A DNA stretch of 64,000 nucleotides from Nelumbo lutea. Taxonomy: Eukaryota; Streptophyta; Magnoliopsida; Proteales; Nelumbonaceae. Under the pieces are notes generated by a model, which saw only the letters and a program-made list of their open reading frames with translations, made no database searches and had not been told where the DNA came from. The translations under genes were made by a program, and so were the position numbers. Shown here one piece after another: positions 26,501 through 38,500 of the stretch; within the stretch, counting starts at the first letter, position 1; each line of letters opens with the position of its first letter. The DNA is taken from positions 18,166,934 through 18,230,933 of the forward strand of contig JAKGHH010000003.1 in NCBI GenBank assembly GCA_022828595.1, given 5' to 3'.

Positions 26501-29500
26501 AACCTCTTCTTTGTTCCTTGTTTGCCTCTCCAAAATCTCCCCTTCTTTCAAATCTAAGCTTTCAAGTTGGTCCATCAAAGTTTTCTTTCTTTCTTCAAGC
26601 CTTCCAAATTCCAATTGATTCCATTCCTTGATCTTTGCTTTCAGAAATTGTAATTTTTTTTGGAACTTCAACCCTTCCCATTCCACCACTCCCTTACTCT
26701 TTTAGTGAAACTAGGATGGAATGACCACATATTTTCAAACCTAAAAGGGGAAGGTCTTCCACTCCTTTGCTCCTTGCAAATCACTATAGGCCAGTGGTCA
26801 GAGGTCAATCTAGGAAGAGCTCTAGAATCTAAGTTCCCCCAATGTTCTTTCCAATCCAAAGAGAACAAAAACCTATCCAACTTGGAGCAAATGGGACTCG
26901 ATTGGAGATTTGACCAAGTGAATGTCTTGTGGGCTAAAGGTACCTCCTTAAGTTCAAATGCATCCACAAACCAGTTAAACTTCCTCATACTAGTTGTCAC
27001 CCTTTGATTAGTATTATTGGTATCTCTTTAAGTTCAAATGCATCCACAAACCGATTAAACTTCCTCATACTAGTTGTCACCCTTTGATTAGTATTATTGG
27101 TTTCTTCCATGAATCTAATCACATTAAAGTCCCCACCCACACACCAAGGGCCATCCCATAGCCCTCTGATATCAGCCAACTCCTCCCACAATTCCTTTCT
27201 CACCCTATAGTCATTTGGTCCATAAACATTTGTGAGCACCCACACAAAACCATCCTCTTGTTGCTCGAACTTCAATGAGACTGAGTATTTTCCAATCAGT
27301 TCCACCAAGCCTTCAACTGCATCCCTCTTCCACATTGTCACTATCCCCCCTGAAGCACCCCAAGAGGGAGCAGCCATCCAACTAATCTCCCTGGCTTTCC
27401 AAACACTCCATGCCCATCTATTATTAAACTCCATTGTCTTGAATTCCAGCACTAAAACAATGTTTAGGTCATACCTTTTTATTACCTCTTTGATCGTAGC
27501 TCTTTTCCTCACACTTCCTATGCCCCTCATATTCCAACTAAGTATCTTCATAGTCACCTCTTCCTTAACTCCCTACTCACCACTACTTCCACCCTTTCCT
27601 TCTATCTCCTTTTACCCTGAAACTCTTATCACCTTCCTCATTTCTTTTCAGTCTCTCAACTTCACTCAGTTTTTTTTTCTTTATTTTAATTTCCTTCTTC
27701 TTCTGTAGACCACTTTTCAACCCATTCAAATCTTCCATTCTACATCCTAGCTTCCCCACAAAGTCTGCTACAAGTCTTCTCTATTAGATCCCTCCACCAT
27801 TGTCCTCTCTAAATATTCCCCTCCTCTCCTCCCCTCTCAACTAATCCCTCCCTTGTTCTCTCCTCTAAATCCTTCCTTCACATCATATTTTGTTCAACTT
27901 CACTGAACATTCTTTCAATAATTTCCCATACTTTCTAATTCCTATGCCTTCCTTCCACCCCCCCCCACAGTCCCTCAATCCCTTCTCCATAACTTTAGAA
28001 GACCCACCACCTTGGTTTGCTACAAATACACGGGCTGTTGGACATGGAATTGGAGCGGAATCTAGAACATAGGACATAGAAAAAACATTAATAGCACAAA
28101 CTAAATTCATTTGGTTACCTGGGTTTGATTGACAAGTTGGTGAAGTACACAGGACATTGTTCCCAACCTTCCTTGTTCAGAAGATTGGTAAATAATTGTC
28201 TCCCTAGGTTGGTTGGGAAGCACTTCTGTCCTTTGGACAACATGGCAATCTCTCCTCTCTACCCTTGGTTCACCCCTTATTAGTACATTCCTACTCTGCC
28301 TCAGGTTCTCCCGGTTTTACCCCTTCTTTTGTGCCTTGCACAAAATCTTGAGGATGGGTTATTCTAGCTAATGTCTTTAGCCTCATTTACTTCACGAATC
28401 CCAAGTCTGCTTCCATCACCTTTTTTTTTTTTTGAAAATGTAAGGTAATTTATTAAAACAAGAACCAGTACAAAGGAGCCTAGGCCATTAGAGGCTACAT
28501 AGAGCCACCACAAATTACAGATACATCCAGTTCTGAGATCTAAACAACAGGCTCAAATTCTGATTTTTAAACACCTCCGTTACCGACACCCAGGACAGAA
28601 GTTTACCCACAGCTTTCTACACCATTTCCTCTAAAGATTTAGCTTTGCACTGAAAAATCTTGTTATTTCTTTCAATCCAGATAGTCTGAAGCACAGCAGC
28701 CAAGATAGTCTTCCAAACCAAGATACCTTTCTTGCTGAGACCTTCAATCTGCCAACACAACAGCAGATCCTTCACAGAATTTGGCATTACCCAGCTGATT
28801 TCCAAAGGTTGAAGAAAATGCCTCCAAATATAAATTGAGACTGGGCAATGTAAGGCCAGATGTTATGTAGAGAACAGTGATGTGGGCCCCACAGCTGTGG
28901 TCCCACTATGTCCGTAGGGTAGAATGTATCTAGTCACAGCTGTGGTTATTTTTCTGTTCTGTTATTTCTGGTTTCAGTTTTATATCGTTTGTTATTTGTT
29001 AGCAGTTATGATGTAAACACCAAGGGCAGATATGTCCTTTCATGTAACTAGCATAACCTATATATATTAACTTAGAGTGGCAGCGACAGAATATTGACAT
29101 TCTGTTCTTCTCCTAAAATTCTGTGTTCTATTGCTCTTCCACCACTCTTTCCTCTACATCTTCTTCACATTCTCTTCTCATCGAACCTGAAATCTCTTAG
29201 TGATCAAGACTAAATAGCAGTCTTGACAACCTACATGGTATTAGAGCCAAGTTAGGGTTTTTCATGCGAGTCTAATACCAGCCGACCACATGAGAATCTG
29301 CTAGGACTGAAAGCTAAAGAGGAGGAGATCACAGGCTGATTCTTGGAGATCGCCAGAGGTACTAGCAGCTGTTGGAAACTTGCTAGGATTGCAGAGTGTT
29401 GGTGGTCAGGAAGGATCAGAGAAGACTAGGGTTCAGGTAACCCTAAAAGGCAGCGAATTGTTTTGTCTTGTAAGTTGTTACTTTTTTAACAGAAGTTCTT

Positions 29501-32500
29501 CCAGAGAAGATAGGTTGGACCTATCTGGAGGGGAAGGCCGAACCATTCTAGCTCTTTCTCTCTTCGATTTCCTAGGGTTTTCCAGCAAACCCTGAACCGA
29601 ACTGTGTTTCTCTCTACTCTAGGGTTTGAAAGTGATCTGCAACAAGCCCTAGTGGTTGATTGAACCCTGTGATCTACCTAGAGCTACTCTTAGGTTGATT
29701 GGTAGGTCCGATCAGATTCTAGGGTTTCTTATCACTGCAAGCTCATCTATACAGTTTAGACTCTGCGACTGAATTGCTTCCTTTCAAGACTGATTAAAAC
29801 CCTAACTTTCCCTAGCATATCAGTTTTGTTTTAAAGTTGTTCTCAGAGTTCTAAGGGGGTTGGAGATCTACGGACAGCTACTACTGTGTTGGGTAGTTGG
29901 TTTCAGATCAGAATTACTTCGGTTTTATGCACATACACTGACAATACAGATCGGGCCTATACTGTTTTGATTGTGATTGGTGACTCAAGTACTGTGTTTG
30001 AGACTTGACAGAAATGGAGTCTAAGATTCAGGCAGAAGGCAGTCATGGGAACATCAGTTATTGTGGTGCTTCTGAGATGGGTGGTCAGATTACGACCATA
30101 AAGTTTGATGGATCAAACTATTTGGAATGGGCCCAATCAACCATGATGGCTATTGGTGGAGGAGGTAAATTAGGGTACCTCCTGGGAGATATGAAAGAAC
30201 CTTCCAATGGAGACTCGACATATACCAAGTGGTTGCAAGAAAACTACTTGGTTATGACATGGTTGTGTAATTCTATGCAGCCTCATATTAGCCGGAACTA
30301 TTTGTGGGCAAAGACAGCCAAGGAGATATGGGATGTTATGAAAGAAACTTACTCCCAACCCCTTAATGTTGCCAGAGCATATGAATTGAAATGTGAAGTG
30401 AACAACCTTAAACAAGGAGAGAAACCGGTATCAGTCTACTTCTCTACCTTGAAGTCCCTGTGGCATGAGATTGATCACTTAGAGACTTTTGAGTGGGAGA
30501 GTCCCAAAGATGCTCAGACCCATAGAAAGCACATCGAGACAAACAGAGTGTTTGAGTTCCTAGCGGGACTGAACCCAGAATATGATATTGTGAGGCAGCA
30601 GATTTTGACTAGAGACAATGTGACTCTCTCAGGCCTACTCATTTGTACACAGTGAAGAAACCAGAAGGAAAGTTATGATGCAACCCGTATCAGCCTTTGT
30701 AGCGACTACACCCAAATCAGAGGGTGGTTCAGAAAAGGACAGGAGGAAGGAAGACAAGAAAGATGTAGTATGTGAACATTGTAAGAAACCCAAACATATA
30801 AAAGAGACATGTTGGAAACTGCATCCTCACTTGGTTCCTGCGAAGTTAAAAAACAAGAAGGGCACTGCTCATGTAGCCATGAACACTAGTTCAACATCCT
30901 CATCTGACACAAAAGGAACATCTTTGGAGACCTTAGCTGCAGTTCGAGCTGCCCTAATACAGCTAGAAAAGGAGGTTGGAAATTCAGCTCAGCCACCACA
31001 GCCCCCATCAACCCCTGTCACATCTGCCTTCGCCCATTCAGGTACTCGAGCTTCCTATCATGCCTCAACTCCAGGTACTACTGAGCCTTGTTGGGTAATA
31101 GACTCAGGTGCATTTGATCACATGACTAGTTTGCCTTCACTGTTTACTACTTACCATTTGTCTTCTGGTAGAGATAAGGTATCTATTGCTGATGGCTCCC
31201 TCGTTCCTATTTCTGGGGAAGGGTGACATCAAGCTTTCAGATACTATGTCCCTATCATCTGTTTTGCATGTGCCTAAGCTTGATACTAACCTTCTTTCAG
31301 TCAGTAGTATTACCAAGCATATGAACTGCTCAGTAACCTCTTCCCTGACCGATGTGTTTTTCAGGACTTGAAGACGCAGAAGGTGATTGGGATTGGCCGT
31401 GAGACGAATGGGATCTATCTGCTCGAGGAGCAGTTCCGTCAGGGAGAGTCAGTAGAGAAGTTGTCTTTTGTTTCTCAGAGTGTGAGTCCGGTTATGCTTT
31501 GGCATAACCGATTAGGTCATTTGTCTTTTCGATCTTTACAGAGTCAGTTTCCTACTTTATTTGAATCAATTGAGTTGTCTCAACTACAGTGTGAAAGTTG
31601 TGAGTTTGCTAAGCATTGTAGAAAGCCTTATTTATTGAGTAATAAAAAGAGTGATAATTCTTTTGATATTGTGCATACTGACGTTTGGGGGACTTATCAT
31701 ATCCCTTCCATGGGTGGGTACAAATATTTTTTGTTATTTGTTGATGACCATACCCGTTTTTCTTGGGTTTATCTCATGCGTTCATGAGATGAGGTACCTT
31801 CCCTGACCCCAATTTTTCACCAAATGATTCTAACCCAGTTTGATGCCAAGATCAAAGTTCTTCGATCTGATAACGCAAAGGAATACTTTGCCAAATCATT
31901 GACATCTTATATTCTTCATCATGGGGTTATCCATAAGAAATAACTAAAGAAAATGACCCACACCTCACATTTTCTTAGACCCCTTGCAGCCCCTTCATTG
32001 CTCCCCGCCTTATCATTCAGACCTCCCTGGCCGTCTAGAGTAGAAATCTGTTTCTCGTCTAAGTCCCCCTAAAAAAGACTTGCAAACTTCAGTAGGCCCA
32101 TATCACCCACATTGCAACCACCATCACCATTCACACTTCCAATGTTGATACTGTTGTCTGAACTCTCATCCAAATCTTCATCGTTTACACTACAGAGCAC
32201 CCAAGCTTCATCCAACTCCTCCCTTTCTTCATTTCTCTCTCTTGCATACCTTGGGTTCGGTTTCTCTGAGGAGCGTCACACTGAGCTAAGATTCTCAAGA
32301 TTTCCGTGGGGCATCCACTGTAGAACACTTTGTTTGTTTACTCTCCGCTACTACAACTTCTCATCAGCAGATCTCGCCATTTTAGAAGATGATAGACCCA
32401 AAAAACGCTCTACAACCGATGCTTGTTCCATCCCCTTGCCCCGACCTACGTGAGTTTTTAAGTTCACGTGGGTCTCTAATATTGCTCCCTAGTTTAGTGA

Positions 32501-35500
32501 TCGGCCCACCCTAACTGTGTTTTAATTCAAATAAATTTGAATTAATTTCTTTTACAGGCATGCTTGTCGTTTGGTTTACCCCAAACGACTGATTAAATGC
32601 TAATTTAGGTTCCCCCTACAGCTTTTTTTTGCACCCCACTCTCTTTCCTCCACGTGTCCACCACCCTTCCATCTCACCTTCGTCTTCAACCTTGGGAGTT
32701 CTTCCCCACCACACCTGTTCAACTTCTGATGCCACCCACATCTTATACCACACACCATCTGAACAGATTTCAAAGAACCTGGGCAATTTCTCATGTTTGA
32801 TTCTGGCGACCTTAATCTCAACAGCACCCAAATGACTTTTGTTAGCCTCCAACAGCACCCCTCTGAAGCTCTGAACAATTTGTTCAAGAACAGAGTCCCG
32901 CCAGAGGTTGAAAGAAAAGCCAATAAGCTTCAATCAGGTGCACCCATCTTGAACTGCAACTTCATTACAGCTTGGGCTCCAGTTTTGGACCTGTATAAGG
33001 TCTCCATCCACAACCACTACTTTGAAGCTCAAGTCCTGGTCGCCTAGATCAAGAATGGCCTTAGTTTCTGTAAATGGGAATAGCATTGCTTCATTACCAA
33101 TGCCTATCACCCCTGCAATTGCATTCAATACTTCCTTCCAATCTTTAACTCCCTTATCAACCACTAACACCATTCTTTTTTTCCACTCATCTGTCCCTAT
33201 TCCTACCCATATTCTCTGGTGATTAGAAGAGCATACAACCACAAAACCAAGAGGCCCAGAGCCTTGCATTTTTACACTCACAGTAGTCTCAATCATACAT
33301 CCCTCCTCCTGAGTCTTCCTGCCTTGATCCTTGGGCTTTGGACCAGATGCCTTCACTTCCTCTATCTTCTTTCTAGCCGAGGCGACAAGGAAAGATTCTC
33401 CTCCACAAAAGCCAACCACCCTCTCTGCTTTTTCCCTTCCGGCACACAAACCATTTGTTTTCCATTTCTTCCAAAAAACTCAGTCACAGTTATGAACCAA
33501 CCTTTGTTGTTCCTTTTCAATTCAATTGCAAAAGGTCTTACCAGAAACTGACAAAGAGTTTTTCCAACCTTCCTCCTTACATGAGTTAATAGCACCATCA
33601 ACAAAACCTTTCACCCATACTATGACCTCCTTCGTTACCAATAATGTCGACCTATTACTCTCTCTGATCTTCAAGACACCCTTTCCTTCTTCAAACTTAA
33701 AACTCTTTGCTTCAATCGATACCTCAGACCACCATCTTCCAACTACTGTAAGTCCTTCTCACCCCTCTCACCCATAGTGCTCACTACACCAAGGAAAAAT
33801 AAGGTGAAGTTGAATTTTGATGGGAGTTCATTGGGTAACCCAAGACCTTCTGGAGTTGAGGGGAGCATTCAGAAATGGGGAGGGTAGACTAATTGCACTA
33901 TAATAGGTGTGGATGGCTCACTATGAGCTGAGATTATGGCCTTGCTTCAAGGTTTGAGGTTGGCTAAGCAGTGGGGACTCCACAATCTTGAGGTGGAACG
34001 AGACTCCAAGTTACTAATAGGATGGCTGCAAACAAAAAGTTTGAGGGTTTGGACTTATATACAGCAAATGAGGGAAATTTCTTGCTTGACAAGGGAAGTT
34101 AGGGCACTCTTTAAATGGACCAGGAGGTCAGCCAATGGTTTAGCTGATACCATGGCAAAGCAAGGAGCCTTTAGGGGTAATCTGTTTTGGGCTGTGTTGT
34201 AATCTTTGAGACAAACTTCAGGGTCAACACTGTTGTGAATGGTTGACATTTGTACGCCTTAATCTATCCTTATTAATGAAAGCTACCATTTTCAATAAAA
34301 AAAAGGTGAAGTAAGACTAACATTGTGTGTTTCCAAAAACAGTTAGTTTTGGCGAAGGCCAAAATCATGAGCATGACAATAAAACTGTATGTCATGAAAC
34401 ATTTTGATTTGGAAGCCAAGTGGATGTTTTGAGTCCTGAAATTCTAGTCACATTCTTCTTTTGTGTTTCTGTGTTAGTAATAAATTAACTTCACAGAAGC
34501 TTCCTTGCACTAGAAATTGAGACTGTGTACTGAAATACTTCATACTAGGTTACTGGTTCACATACCTAGGTAAAACAAAATGAAATTAGCAAACATTTAA
34601 ATAATTCAACCCTGTTTCATTGAAATTATAACTTTTAGCTCAATACCGATCTTGATACATCATAATACAACTCAGCTTATAATTCAACTAACATTTTGAC
34701 TAAAAAATGATACAGCCACCATCTCTCTCCATCAAGATTACTTCTACATCAGGGCATTTTAGTTTAGAAAAACAAATGACAAAAGTAAATTAGCACTGCA
34801 AAAAGGAACTGTTTGTTTGTTTGAAGACGAACCTGAATACTGGATTCTTCATCACTGACTCGAGAAATAATCTCAATGCAAGCAGTAGCAAATTCTGAAA
34901 AATTAGCATTAGAAATACACATATCCCTGATAATCTTGATAGCTCGTTTGCGAACACTCACTCCCGTATCTTTTATCCTCTCAGCAACCTTTTCAAAATA
35001 CTAGAGCCATAGGAGGAAAAAACTTTATTTAAAAATAAAAAACCAAGTTGATAACAGAAAAAAGGAGAGAATGACGATAAGTTTGGTTTCAGATACCTTC
35101 AAACCAACATCTGGATGTGAAGCAATATGCCTACCAACAAGTTCCAGTGCAGCCTCCCGTACAGAGATTGCAGAATCACAGAACCGTCCTTCAACAGCTG
35201 ATTGGACACGTTTATCACACAAAACCTCTGGATCGGCTTCAACAATCATGCTAACCTGTTTCAATTATTAAAGTAGTAATGATGCTAATAAGCCATAAAT
35301 AGGAATCTGATTTTCTGCCACATGCATCAGAATGTATTTAGAAGGATAATGAATTCCTGCTTACCGCACGTAATGCCTTCGCCCTAATTATGGGAGAGTT
35401 CTCCCTCAAACTTGCCTGATGTCAGAACATATGTAAAGAATTAAGAAGGTTTTAGATAACAACTAAAGACAACAATGTAAATATAAACTATATTCTACTT

Positions 35501-38500
35501 ACCAGAAGCATGCATAGGATTTTATCAAATCCTCTGGAGAAAGAATTATTTTGTCCCAACACTAAGGATATCTTTTTGACCGAGTCTCTAGTTAACGAAG
35601 AAGAGACTGTCCCAAAGTCCCGCACAATATCTTTTGCCTTAAGTCTACCAAGGTAGTAAACAAACCTCTCCTGAGATCTGGGATCATCTTTGTACCATAG
35701 GCAAAGGTAAAACCTGCAAAGAACAGCCTTATAGCATCAAAACAACATAGTAAACATGGAATTACTTCAGAAGTAAGTTCAACTGAGAAACAAACCAGCG
35801 AGCAAAAAGGTGTATGTCATCTGTAGAACCGGCTTCATAGAGGTAATTCAAGAGCATTTGTTGAACAATCTCCACTTTGGTAATCATTTCTGAAGCTTCA
35901 GAAGTTCTTTCCGACACCAACTCATTCTTCTGGGTATCATCCTTGGACTGTGATTTGCAGTATGATTGCAGAACGACCAATTGCTTCTTACAGAGACAAA
36001 ATTGGCAGCACCAACCACGAGCAGGAACTTCATGCTCTGCAACTCCCATACAATCTGTATGAAACAATCTTTGACAACCATGACAAAGGTACAACATTTT
36101 TCCACCCCTTCCATCAAGGCAAATAGAACATACATCTTTCGGATAACTGTCATCATCTCTGTTTCCACCAACCAATTCCTGTAAAATCCATAACTTATCC
36201 ATGTCGCATAGAACAGAATCACGCTTCAACCTTGCAGCAACTGTCCCAAGAATGTCAATGGCCATGGACCGTGCAGAGATATCCTTTGATTTCAGTCCAG
36301 CATTCTGGAGCAGTAGGACACACAGAACCTGCAAGTAACACTATTAACACAAAACCAATGTAAAACACTTGATTATATATTTTGTTGAGAACTATCACCT
36401 CAAGAATAGGAGCAGAAGCAGGATATTCGGGCAAGTTCAATGTTGTCAGCAAATCCATAACAAGATTCTCCATAATCACTTTCAACTCAGATGCATCCTG
36501 GGTTTTCACTGTCGTAAACCGCTGAAGAACACGAGTCCAGAAAAGGCAGCAACCCTCTGTAGCAGCTTCATGGCATTTTGTTGGATAACTAGGATCAAGA
36601 GAGGCTTCTAAGATTTGACTTCCAGTCAATGGTTGCCTTAACACTTCAGGAAGATTTGCACTGCACTGAACCAACTGAATCAGCAAGGCTGTGATCATCT
36701 GAATCTGCCTCTGCTCTTCATCAGGTAGATGGTAAGCTCGCAGTGCTCGTTTTGAAGATGGTAGCTTCCAGAGAAGTTGAAGTGTTTCATCTATTAAAAA
36801 ATTCCTATGCTGTGTATATGAAGAATACACCTGCAACCAATCATGAAATATCGAACTAAATAAGAACATAGAGATTGGCATAACAGACAACTGGTCAACA
36901 AAAAATCACATAAATGCATACCCCACAGATTAAACTGATGGCCTTCAATTGCAATAGCTGGATATTATCAACTAAGAAGGTTCCAAAGCTCGTTTTCATT
37001 AACTGCAGAATGCAACTATCTGGTAGGCGTTCTATTAATAAAAGGTCCCCAAGAAAGCCAAGAATTGTACAAAGTTTCTGGAGTATTGAATTAACTGCAG
37101 CAGAAACCCTGACAACATAACAACAGAGAGTAATGAGAAAATAACTCATTTGGGTTTACAAAGAAAAGCTACATGATCTAAAAAACCAAAGCAAACAAAA
37201 AGAGGCAATAGTAATAACCACACTTGTTCACTGTTGGCTTCTTCATTTTAACACTTCTAGAACCACGGCGCTTCTTGCTCACTGAACCAAATTCAGCATC
37301 AATCTCTTCATCATCATCTTCTGGATGAAAAAAATAAAGTGATGATAAGCTTATCCAATCAATATGTCACAAAAAAAATACAAGACAAAAGGCAGTTGTA
37401 AATTGTAAAATCACATGAGCATACCAATAAAGAGGATAAAACAAATAAATGAATGCTAATCTACTAGATCATAGCACAGTTAAGTGATGCCTAAGTTGTG
37501 CCCAGGCAACACCTAGACAATAAAACACTCTTCGAGTTCAATTTATGGGGATGCATCAAATTATATAATGTAGTAGCCAGCTAGATGACAAGGTGTAAAG
37601 CTTGGCATGCCAAATGACAAGACAGTCACCATAATTCCCCAGTTCTAACATAATAGCATGGTTGTTGATACACCCACTCAACTGGTTTATATACTTACTG
37701 TAGAGGGTTAAGACAAAAGGGTTCTAAAGCATATGAAGTTTTGAGGAAAGGAGAGAAGAGAGTGCTTCACAACAAGAAAATATTTTCATTTTGTACAAGG
37801 TTCATCTTTTTTCTATTAAAATACTGCTGATATACGATGTGTTTGATGGTCACATGATACAAATATGTTATCTTACCTGATCCATGTATTTTGAATAAAC
37901 TTGTGTATTTCTGCACAGGTACTTTTCATTTTGTAATGCTTTTTACCTTTGTTTGTTGTTGTGTTTCTATATAAGAATCATTTGTATTGTATTATATTGT
38001 ACAGACTACTTACATGACTGGGCGTATCATTGCCATTTGAAATTGATGATTTGGTGTGACCAGTCCACTGTCCACATTATTGCCTATTTTTTGATGAATC
38101 TAGAATAATAGAAAAGGATAAACATGATCCATGTCAATCATGGAAGTCATATTAAAAATCCCGGCCTTCTTTGTTGGAATCTGTTATTGACACCTAAGCA
38201 CCCAGGCAATAAGGCACTCGTCTACATCAGCTAGACTTTCATATATGCATAGACAATTTAACTCAATAAAGCCTTAATCCAAACTATCAAGGTATATGAA
38301 CCCAGCCTCACCATTGCACTCTATCAAGAGCCATGTCTTACGTCAACTAGCAAGTCCTTTGATCACTGCTTATCACTCTTTAGCCCATGTCTTCTTTGGC
38401 CTTCTCCAATAATTGCTCTTTTAGAGCCTTCTAACTGTTGGCCATTCCATCTCATAGGAAAAACCATCGGCCATCTATGCACATGGAAAAAAAAACATCT

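Larger units (their letters stand above)
28861..31938 (+). mobile_element. Copia 2: 5' half of a Ty1/copia element, RT and 3' LTR missing
   Basis: The 5' LTR (28861-29235) starts TGTTATGTAGAG and ends ACCTACA, followed by the primer-binding site TGGTATTAGAGCC. Gag, zinc knuckle, protease and the first part of integrase follow. Similarity stops near 31938 within integrase ([14 protein letters not shown], then HHGVIHKK), where LINE B ORF1 begins. No second LTR is found, so a deletion removed the 3' half after insertion (inferred). It is antisense to SCC2. Confidence 0.85.
23306..33800 (-). mobile_element. LINE B: 5'-complete L1-like element inserted into LINE C, itself hit by LINE D and copia 2
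   Basis: It is flanked by an 18-bp perfect target duplication AAGGTGAAGTTGAATTTT (23288-23305 and 33801-33818). The antisense tail (T-run, TTATCAATAACACAACTC) is at 23306 and the 5' end at 33800, with a short leader before an ORF1 ATG near 33775. Going down the minus strand: ORF1 (33775-31940 and 28400-27560), endonuclease (27557-26668), RT (about 26260-24900), zinc-binding region (about 24670-24140) and RNase H (about 23985-23450). All parts have stops. Span 10,495 bp, of which about 3.5 kb is later insertions. Confidence 0.88.

Noticed and set aside
27955..27970. Poly-C run as a structural or G-quadruplex element
   Set aside because: It is a single short C-run in degraded LINE B ORF1 without further G/C tracts nearby.
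35762..35795. Extension of exon 11 to the stop near 35762
   Set aside because: The frame runs into the intron; the donor TG|GTTTGT and the acceptor of exon 12 rebuild the conserved Trp-Phe-Tyr sequence.
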